From Saprospiraceae bacterium UBA3362 (lineage in GTDB: Bacteria; Bacteroidota; Bacteroidia; Chitinophagales; Saprospiraceae), in NCBI GenBank assembly GCA_002360455.1, contig DEQQ01000033.1, positions 32,678 to 37,721 of the forward strand: a stretch of 5,044 bases of DNA. The letters are read 5' to 3'. How positions within the stretch are numbered: the first letter of the stretch is position 1; every line of letters begins with the position of its first letter. This document shows positions 1 to 5,044 of this stretch, piece by piece. Below the pieces are notes generated by a model that saw only the letters and a list, made by a program, of their open reading frames with translations, did not search any database and was not told where the DNA came from. A program made the translations under genes and the position numbers.

Positions 1-3000
1 CTTGGGGATATAATGGTTATGGTCAATTGGGCGATGGTACGAATGTAGATATAAATATACCAACTCGAATAGGAAGTCTAAATGATTGGAAAGAAATCAG
101 TTCAGGTGGCCTTCATACTTTGGCAATCAAGACAGACGGAAGCTTATGGGCTTGGGGATGGAATTATTATGGACAAATAGGCGATGGTACAAATTCAAAT
201 AGAAATATTCCAACTCGAATTGGAAACCAAAATGATTGGAAAGAAATCAGTTCAGGTGGCAATCATACTTTGGCAATCAAGACAGACGGAAGCTTATGGG
301 CTTGGGGATATAATGGTTATGGACAAATAGGCGATGGTACAAATTCAAATAGAAATATACCAACGCGGATAGGAAACCAAAATGATTGGAAAGAAATCAG
401 TTCAGGTGGCTATCATACTTTGGCAATCAAGACAGACGGAAGCTTATGGGCTTGGGGATGGAATTATTATGGACAAATAGGCGATGGTACAAATTCAAAT
501 AGAAATATTCCAACTCGAATTGGAAACTTAAATGATTGGAAAAAATTAAATGCTGCATACTTCCATACTGTGGCAATCAAGACAGACGGAAGTTTATGGG
601 CTTGGGGATATAATGGAAATGGTCAATTGGGTGATGGTACGAATATAAATAGAAATATACCAGTTCAGATAGGAAACCAAAATGATTGGAAAGAAATCAG
701 TTCAGGTGGCTATCATACTTTGGCAATCAAGACAGATGGAAGCTTATGGGCTTGGGGATGGAATGGTTATGGTCAATTGGGCGATGGTACGAATATGTAT
801 AGAAATATACCAGTTCAGATAGGAAACCAAAATGATTGGAAAGAAATCAGTTCAGGTGGCTATCATACTTTGGCAATCAAGACAGATGGAAGCTTATGGG
901 CTTGGGGAAATAATGGTTATGGTCAATTGGGCGATGGTTCAAATATAGTTAAATACAACCCCACCATCATCCCATGCCCTGAATCATCAGGATTAAGGAA
1001 TAATACATCAAATCTGTTAAGTTCTGTAACTAGTATGTTCAAAGTAAAATTTTATGAAGCTGATGATATCACTTTAGCTTGTGATACCATGCTTAGCCTT
1101 GACTGTGGTATAGACACTGTATCTACTTGTATATCCATTATAGATTCAAGAGCAGAATGTGATTGGGCTACAAATACTTATCATGTTACAGTCAATGTAG
1201 ATAACATCTCTTCACCAGGCTTTAATGCAGGACAAATATTAGTTCAATCTTCAGATGGGAATATAGCATCTATCACACCTTCAGTGATTAACCTTAGTCC
1301 CCCACTTAGTCCTTCCGATCCACCAAGAGCTATAAGTTTTGATGTAGTGACCAGTCCATTTCCTGATCCAGATGGGCAGATCAATCTTTACTTTCAGCTC
1401 ATAGATGTAGATGGTAATGTATATTGTAATCAGACAGTCCAGACTACAGTCACTGCTAACTGTTGTAATCCATGTGATGAACTCAGTATTCATGTAGAAC
1501 CAAGCCGTGATCCTAAAGACTCTTGCTGTTACAATATCGACATCTCCAATCTATGTGCAGATGGATACTTCGACAAAGTAGAACTATGTAGTCAAGATCC
1601 TTCGGTTGTGTTTGGAAGTCAAACACTGAATCAGGCTTGGAATTATTGTAATTCAACCACAGCAACTACTACTTGCTTTGAACATAATTCGGGACATATT
1701 CCTGTCGGTACTCACGCAGATGTATTGAAGTTCTGCGTGGATACACAGACGAACTATATTGATACTATTTGTTGGAGAAAAGTAGTAGGTGGTGAAAAAC
1801 ATACACTTGCCATTGATAATCTTGGTCGTCTGTGGGGCTGGGGTGGAAATCAAGAAGGGCAATTAGGTAATTCTATTGCACTAAATTATCCATACCCGAT
1901 ATTAATTGATGGCAGTACAAACTGGAAAGATATTACAGCAGGAGCTCAGCATTCAATAGCATTGAAAGATAATGGTACTCTTTGGGCGTGTGGCCAAAAT
2001 AACTATGGACAACTTGGAATAAGTCCTTTTGGAAATGTAACAGCGCTAACGGATATATCGAATGGGCAAGTGTGGAAAGCAGTTAGTACAGGGGATCGAC
2101 ATACAATAGGATTAGATGTGAATGGTAAATTATTTGCTTGGGGAGATGACGACAGCGAGCAATTAGGCAATGGGCCTGGCATAAATTCTAGCTCAACACC
2201 TAGCCAAATTGGAACAGATACTTGGACATCAATCGAAGCTGGAATTGTTCATAATTTAGCAATTAGAGATGATGGTACTCTTTGGGGATGGGGCGAAAAT
2301 GATGGAGGTCAAGTTGGGGATTTAACATTTATAGATAAGGATGTACCAACTCAAATACTCTCAACTTATAATGATTTTACAAAAATCAGTGCAGGATATG
2401 TGAGCTTTGCATTGCGATCCAATAATGAACTATGGGGTTGGGGAGCTAACTCATACGGTCAACTCGGAAATAATACTTCAGTATGGACAAATACACCATC
2501 TATAATTCCAAATCCTGCTTCACCAAATTCAATTATTGACTTTTATACAGGTAGGTTACATAGCATATTATTAGATAATGCTGGAAATGTTTATGGTACT
2601 GGCTATAATCTTACAAATCAACTCTGTGTCAATAATCCATTACTAGGGCCATATAATGATATAACTTTAACATGGATTCCAACAGGTATCACAGGAGCAA
2701 CTCAAATATTCCAAGGATACGATCATAATTTTGCAATGACCACTGGCAATCAATTGATAGGTTGGGGATTTAATCATCACGGCAATCTTAATATTGGAAC
2801 ACTTACATATAGTGAATGTAATCAAAATGTTTCTTGTTTGGTAGAAAATAATCCTAGTCCGACCACTCAACCACCATACTCCTTCAAATTAAAATTCTAT
2901 CATGATGGAGCAGTAGCCTGTGATAAGATGTTTGAGGTGGATTGTATTCCAGATACCTTGAATGCATGTCTAGATGTGAGTAATATAACGACAGAATGTT

Positions 3001-5044
3001 TATACGAGCAGAATAAATACAAACTTACCTTCACGGTAAGCAATGTATCTAATCCTGCTTTCACAGCATCTTCTGTCATTGTAAGTTCACTGAATCCAAA
3101 TATTAGTTTTTCACCTTCAACTATTGACTTCAATCCAGATATTAATTCTGGTCAGTCTCAATCCGTCATGACTTGCATTATGACAAGTCCATTTCCATAT
3201 TCTTCTAGTGTTGCCTTATTACAATTTCAACTTGTCAGTGCCGATGGAAGAACTATCTGCACGGAAGCTGAACAGCATCGTGTCCTGCTTGATGAATGTC
3301 CTAAACCATGTGGATTTACATGTTGTGAGGACGGAACTCCAGAAGATTTTGAGAGTAAGCCACTAGGTCCTTTGACCACATTCCAGAATGGATATGTGAA
3401 GTCACAAGGCACAGTGGATGTCGTACAAGGCGGATGTGATCAATCTGCCAAAAGTATTCTATTAAACGGTGGAGCTAAAGGACTTCAGCCTGGTATTGTT
3501 TCACTAGTGAGAGGTGGAGTTATTGGCCCTATAGATTTTGTGAAAAAGGATTCAATGTACTGTATAAAACTTTGCGCTTATGTGCCATCCTTCAAAACAA
3601 GTCCATATGATGCAAAGATTGGAATATCAGTTGGTAACATACCATTTCATGTGCCAGTAGGAGAAATAACTATACCATTAAATACTGTTGGTTGGTATGA
3701 GTATACAGTTCAATTTACTTCACCAATTACAACAAATATAGTCAACTTTACAAATAACTCTCCTGCACCTGTAGATGCGCCTACTAGTGTTCAATTGGAT
3801 AATATTTGTTTTGGATCTTCACGACCAGTATTTGACGACCCTTTACCGCCCGTATTGAATTGCCCTAGTGATCTAACGATTACTGATACTGATCAAGATT
3901 GTATTGTACCTTATATTATTCCTAGTATTAGTATTACAGATAATTATGGAATTGCATCGACTTTCGTATATTTAGATGGAACAATAACAAGTATTGGCAC
4001 TTCACATAATCTAAGTAATTCTTTAGTTCATGAAATAAAATATGTGGCAGAAGACCTATGTGGCAATCGAGATAGTTGTTTATTTGCACTTATAATTAAT
4101 TGCTTAGATCCTTGTGGGCAATTTTGTTCAAAACCAATAGTTTATCAAGATTTTCAAAACTTTGCATTTAATACTTCAAATTTCTATGATATTTCAGTAA
4201 TTCAACCTGCTTTTTTATCGAATAGTGGGTGCTCATCTACTAAAAGTCTATTACTTCAAAGTGGGCTGCAACCACCAGTTAGCCCAATGACAATTCCACC
4301 TTCAGAAATTAAATACCAAGAATTAGTTAATGGGGTTCCTAATTTACTTCTTAAAAAAGATACCACATATTGTTTTATGACTTGCATGAAGCCAAGCCAG
4401 GGCTATAGTATTGCTAAGCTTCAAACTACTTTTGGAGATATCACTTTGAATAATAGTGAATGGACAACTTATCAAATTTTTTATAAGCCGTCGAATGATA
4501 TATACTTTTTAAACTTTAGAAATTCACCAGCATATATTAATAATGGTAGAGGGCCTAATATATTTATTGATAATATAACTTGGAGCAAGGTGCATTTTGT
4601 GTACAATGATCATACACCTCCAGATATTGATTGTCCTAATGATATAACTGTTTCTGGATTAGCCTCTGATTGCAGTTACGTTCTTGCAATACCTTCAATC
4701 CCTATAACAGACAATAGTGGTCTGGCCTCTGTGAATGTAGAGTTAGATGGTATAGCTGTACAGATAGGGAACAGCTATACATTAATCGGGCCTGATGATT
4801 TTAAAGTTGAATATACAGCAGTGGATTTGTGTGGTAACGAAAGTGTTTGTTCTTATGAAATTTCAGTCAATTGCGATTCATCAAGTTGTAGCTGTAAGTC
4901 TATTCTAAATACTCATTTTTACAATTCAGAATTTGATATAGATGTGATTTGCAATCAAAGAGCACAAATTACTATTCCTTGTTCAGAGAGTGCTAGTTCA
5001 TTTGGTTTCGGCGGTCAGTTAGGATGTAGTGATACATGCAAGTC
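1..5044 (+). CDS. Giant multidomain RCC1/HYR cysteine-rich surface protein, fragment open at both ends
   Basis: One frame, starting at base 3, stays open for 1,680 codons to base 5042; reading it through by eye I found no stop. The start and stop are outside the window, so the full protein exceeds 1,680 residues. Domain order: RCC1 array (residues 1-326), cysteine-rich module A (346-491), Cys-Cys segment (492-590), seven-bladed RCC1 propeller (591-939), module B (961-1103), jelly-roll-like module (1104-1270), HYR (1282-1367), jelly-roll-like module (1368-1528), HYR (1539-1624), start of another Cys-rich domain (1625-1680). RCC1 repeats form beta-propellers used for binding; HYR domains have immunoglobulin-like folds typical of extracellular adhesion proteins. 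The many regularly spaced cysteines imply disulfides and export from the cytoplasm. No signal peptide, membrane segment or secretion tag is visible because both termini are missing. In-frame ATG codons such as those at 1035 and 1089 are internal methionines, since clear coding domains lie upstream. I infer a secreted or cell-surface adhesin-like protein of a Bacteroidota bacterium; no enzyme motif was seen. No gene name can be given. Confidence 0.95.
113..527 (+). repeat. Higher-order 300-bp duplication in the RCC1 array
   Basis: Bases 113-227 are identical to bases 413-527 (115 bp, offset 300), although the unit between them (301-450) differs at several sites. The longest exact match is thus two units apart rather than between neighbours, which suggests amplification in pairs or patchy gene conversion. 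The match is bounded by a changed codon on the left (ctt at 111-113 against tat at 411-413) and another on the right (caa against tta at 228-230 and 528-530). Confidence 0.9.
541..574 (+). other. Divergent patch in RCC1 blade 4
   Basis: Where the other complete blades read KEISSGGxHTL, this one reads KKLNAAYFHTV (residues 180-190). The flanking DNA is almost identical to other units; the preceding 77 bases of the unit (451-527) match 151-227 exactly. The divergence is thus a confined block within an otherwise homogenised unit. It may be a remnant of an older blade that escaped conversion, or an insertion of sequence from a diverged blade. The reading frame and the 150-bp spacing are kept. Confidence 0.85.
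649..908 (+). repeat. 110-bp exact direct repeat between adjacent RCC1 units 5 and 6
   Basis: Bases 649-758 are identical to 799-908 (offset 150). Over the full 150 bp, units 601-750 and 751-900 differ at only 7 positions, about 95% identity. They also share PVQ in place of PTR in the linker and a GAT rather than GAC codon in KTDG. They therefore look like the youngest neighbouring pair in the array. Confidence 0.9.
1038..1475 (+). other. Cysteine-rich beta-sandwich-like module A (FKxKFY module)
   Basis: Residues 346-491 begin with FKVKFY and carry cysteines at 360, 368, 376 and 386, then 475, 487, 488 and 491. Alternating hydrophobic strands (such as YHVTVNV and INLYFQL) and an SPFP motif suggest a beta-sandwich. 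The module is clearly paralogous to residues 961-1103, which share FKxKFY, the 8-8-10 spacing of the first four cysteines, the VTSPFP/MTSPFP loop, a FQL strand and a closing PC. It directly follows the first RCC1 array, as its twin follows the second. I do not recognise a named family. It resembles cysteine-rich repeats I recall from large Bacteroidota surface proteins, but that is recall only. Confidence 0.75.
1476..1772 (+). other. Cysteine-rich linker domain with Cys-Cys pair, family not recognised
   Basis: Residues 492-590 lie between module A and the second propeller. They hold a Cys-Cys pair at 508-509 (CCYNIDISN) followed by cysteines at 518, 529, 549, 558, 578 and 590, and a strand LKFCV near 576-579. 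Short beta-type stretches and the cysteine density suggest a small disulfide-bonded domain. The next residue is the tryptophan that opens the first blade of the second propeller, so no flexible linker separates the two. It may be the N-terminal half of a larger domain whose C-terminal half is module B, with the propeller between them. No function can be assigned. Confidence 0.6.
1773..2819 (+). other. Second RCC1 propeller, seven diverged blades
   Basis: Residues 591-939 contain seven RCC1-type blades starting at about residues 591, 641, 691, 741, 792, 844 and 899. Typical blade cores are VVGGEKHTLAI, ITAGAQHSIAL, VSTGDRHTIGL and IEAGIVHNLAI, each followed by LWxWG or a variant (LWACG, LFAWG, VYGTG, LIGWG) and a GQLG-like turn. 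Spacing is 50 residues for the first blades and grows to 51-55 later. Seven is the blade number of the classic RCC1 propeller, so this is probably one complete, closed propeller. Unlike the first array, the blades share no long DNA identity. Blades 6 and 7 are the most degenerate: the WG of blade 6 is replaced by GTG, and its turn reads NQLC. This is an older and probably stably folded binding platform; the ligand is unknown. Confidence 0.92.
2883..3311 (+). other. Cysteine-rich beta-sandwich-like module B, paralogue of module A
   Basis: Residues 961-1103 start with FKLKFY and have cysteines at 973, 981, 989 and 999, the same 8-8-10 spacing as module A (360, 368, 376, 386). Later cysteines at 1086, 1099 and 1103 correspond to 475, 487 and 491. 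Other shared features are Y.LTFTVSNVSNPAF against YHVTVNVDNISSPGF, and the SPFP and FQL motifs. Module B follows the second RCC1 propeller after a short linker rich in Pro, Thr and Asn (about 948-958). Identity to A is modest, so this duplication is much older than the blade amplification of the first array. Confidence 0.78.
3312..3812 (+). other. Jelly-roll-like module 1 (carbohydrate-binding-like)
   Basis: Residues 1104-1270 open with a Cys-Cys pair (1107-1108) and an EDFE strand (1114-1117), and end with VQLDNICF (about 1263-1270). The order of features is typical of secreted jelly-roll binding modules of the CBM4/9-like kind: an opening DFE strand, a KSILL strand, YCIKLC (cysteines 1187 and 1191), then GWYEYTVQFT, and a closing LDNI strand. 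That assignment rests on pattern only and no sugar-binding residue can be named. It is paired with the HYR domain that follows, and the same pair recurs downstream. Confidence 0.6.
3846..4103 (+). other. HYR (hyalin repeat) domain 1
   Basis: Residues 1282-1367 match the HYR pattern: PPVLNCPSDLTI at the start, a middle P...SITDN strand, then Y.AEDLCGN and a closing C.FALIINC. Cysteines are at 1287, 1300, 1353, 1359 and 1367. HYR domains have an immunoglobulin-like fold and occur in extracellular adhesion proteins of animals and of bacteria, notably large surface proteins of Bacteroidota. The length, 86 residues, is normal for the family. Confidence 0.88.
4104..4586 (+). other. Jelly-roll-like module 2, paralogue of module 1
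   Basis: Residues 1368-1528 repeat the plan of residues 1104-1270. They have an opening QDFQNF strand (about 1382-1387), a GCSSTKSLLLQ strand beside GCDQSAKSILL in module 1, YCFMTC (cysteines 1457 and 1461) beside YCIKLC, EWTTYQIFY beside GWYEYTVQF, and a closing FIDNITW beside QLDNICF. Identity is low between these anchors. Cysteines 1371 and 1375 at the entry take the place of the Cys-Cys pair of module 1. The probable role is extracellular ligand binding, by analogy only. Confidence 0.6.
4617..4874 (+). other. HYR (hyalin repeat) domain 2
   Basis: Residues 1539-1624 give PPDIDCPNDITV, IPITDNSGLASV, Y.AVDLCGNESVC and a closing YEISVNC. Cysteines at 1544, 1557, 1610, 1616 and 1624 have the same spacing (13, 53, 6, 8) as in HYR 1, and the domain is the same length, 86 residues. 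This one is closer to the family consensus than HYR 1 around VDLCGN. It follows jelly-roll module 2, making a tandem [jelly-roll + HYR] repeat with a period of 257 residues (771 bp) measured between equivalent HYR positions. Confidence 0.9.
4875..5044 (+). other. Start of a further cysteine-rich domain, cut by window edge
   Basis: Residues 1625-1680 contain CSC (1629, 1631) and cysteines at 1650, 1660, 1675 and 1679, with GFGGQLGC just before the edge. This does not repeat the jelly-roll plan (there is no DFE opening), so a new domain type seems to begin after HYR 2. The reading frame remains open at base 5044. The family is not recognised from this fragment. Confidence 0.5.

Larger units (their letters stand above)
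1..958 (+). repeat. Tandem 150-bp repeats encoding near-identical RCC1 blades
   Basis: The DNA repeats with an exact 150-bp period and no indels. Units start at 1, 151, 301, 451, 601 and 751, and a seventh, partial unit starts at 901 and fades after about 950. Each unit encodes 50 residues of the RCC1 pattern: DWKEISSGGxHTLAIKTDG, then SLWAWG, then a GQ[LI]GDGTN turn and an IP[TV][RQ]IGN linker. Blade-start tryptophans are at residues 29, 79, 129, 179, 229 and 279. There are six complete W-to-W blades and seven copies of the WG...GQxGDG half. The array is cut by the left edge, so more blades may lie upstream; seven would make one closed propeller. The 30 bases from 81 to 110 recur unchanged at 231, 381, 681 and 831. 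Such near identity at DNA level implies recent duplication or gene conversion. The array ends in a divergent strand near PTIIPCP (residues 320-326). Confidence 0.95.

Noticed and set aside
1..950. Regular 150-bp repeats as a CRISPR array or noncoding satellite
   Set aside because: The units are contiguous, keep an open frame and encode canonical RCC1 blades. There are no short palindromic repeats separated by unique spacers.
1035..1091. In-frame ATG codons at 1035 and 1089 as the start of a separate gene
   Set aside because: The frame is open and encodes recognisable RCC1 blades right up to this point, with no stop, no promoter-like gap and no convincing ribosome binding site.
1281..1493. 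Minus-strand open frame of 70 codons
   Set aside because: It lies wholly opposite the cysteine-rich module A coding sequence, resembles no known protein and has no supporting context. It is a chance frame antisense to a real gene.
1653..1862. Minus-strand open frame of 69 codons
   Set aside because: It is antisense to the Cys-Cys segment and the first blade of the second propeller, where the plus-strand protein pattern is clear. No domain is recognisable.
2667..3133. Minus-strand open frames at 2667-2870 and 2900-3133
   Set aside because: Both are antisense to the last propeller blades and to module B. Their translations show no motif and no plausible gene start.
3227..3412. Minus-strand open frame of 61 codons
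   Set aside because: It is antisense to the junction between module B and the first jelly-roll-like module, and is a compositional shadow of the plus-strand frame.
1..5044. A defence system, toxin or mobile element
   Set aside because: No nuclease, transposase, toxin or phage-type motif was seen in the coding frame. All recognisable domains are binding or structural repeats.
1..5044. Eukaryotic RCC1 (chromatin GTP exchange factor) or animal hyalin gene
   Set aside because: There are no introns over 5 kb, and RCC1 blades are mixed with HYR and cysteine-rich repeats in one very long frame. That fits a bacterial surface protein better than nuclear RCC1 or animal hyalin.

Overview
The whole window lies inside one protein-coding gene on the + strand. 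A single reading frame, with codons starting at bases 3, 6, 9 and so on, runs without a stop from base 3 to base 5042 (1,680 codons) and is open at both ends. The start codon, signal peptide, stop codon, promoter and terminator are therefore all outside the window. Residue n below is the codon starting at base 3n. I see no second gene, RNA gene, mobile element, CRISPR array or intergenic gap.

The encoded product is a fragment of a giant, cysteine-rich, multidomain, probably extracellular protein. In order it holds: (1) an array of RCC1-type beta-propeller blades in almost identical 150-bp DNA units (bases 1-958, residues 1-326); (2) a cysteine-rich beta-sandwich-like module, A (1038-1475); (3) a second cysteine-rich segment beginning with a Cys-Cys pair (1476-1772); (4) a second RCC1 propeller with seven old, diverged blades (1773-2819); (5) module B, a paralogue of A (2883-3311); (6) a jelly-roll-like module resembling carbohydrate-binding domains (3312-3812); (7) a HYR (hyalin repeat) domain (3846-4103); (8) a second jelly-roll-like module (4104-4586); (9) a second HYR domain (4617-4874); (10) the start of another cysteine-rich domain (4875-5044).

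The protein is built from two duplicated super-modules: [RCC1 propeller + module A/B] twice, then [jelly-roll + HYR] twice. Cysteine spacing is conserved exactly within the pairs: 8-8-10 between the first four cysteines of A and B, and 13-53-6-8 in both HYR domains. This is strong evidence for duplication and for disulfide-stabilised folds outside the cytoplasm.

The organism is probably a bacterium of the phylum Bacteroidota, perhaps a Saprospiraceae-like lineage. The reasons are AT-rich coding DNA, a very long intronless gene, and a mix of HYR, RCC1 and cysteine-rich repeats that I associate with their large secreted surface proteins. This is inference from style and recall; no taxonomic marker is present, and the type IX secretion C-terminal domain such proteins often carry would lie beyond the right edge. 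Adhesion or glycan binding is the most reasonable guess at function, but nothing in the window shows a catalytic site.
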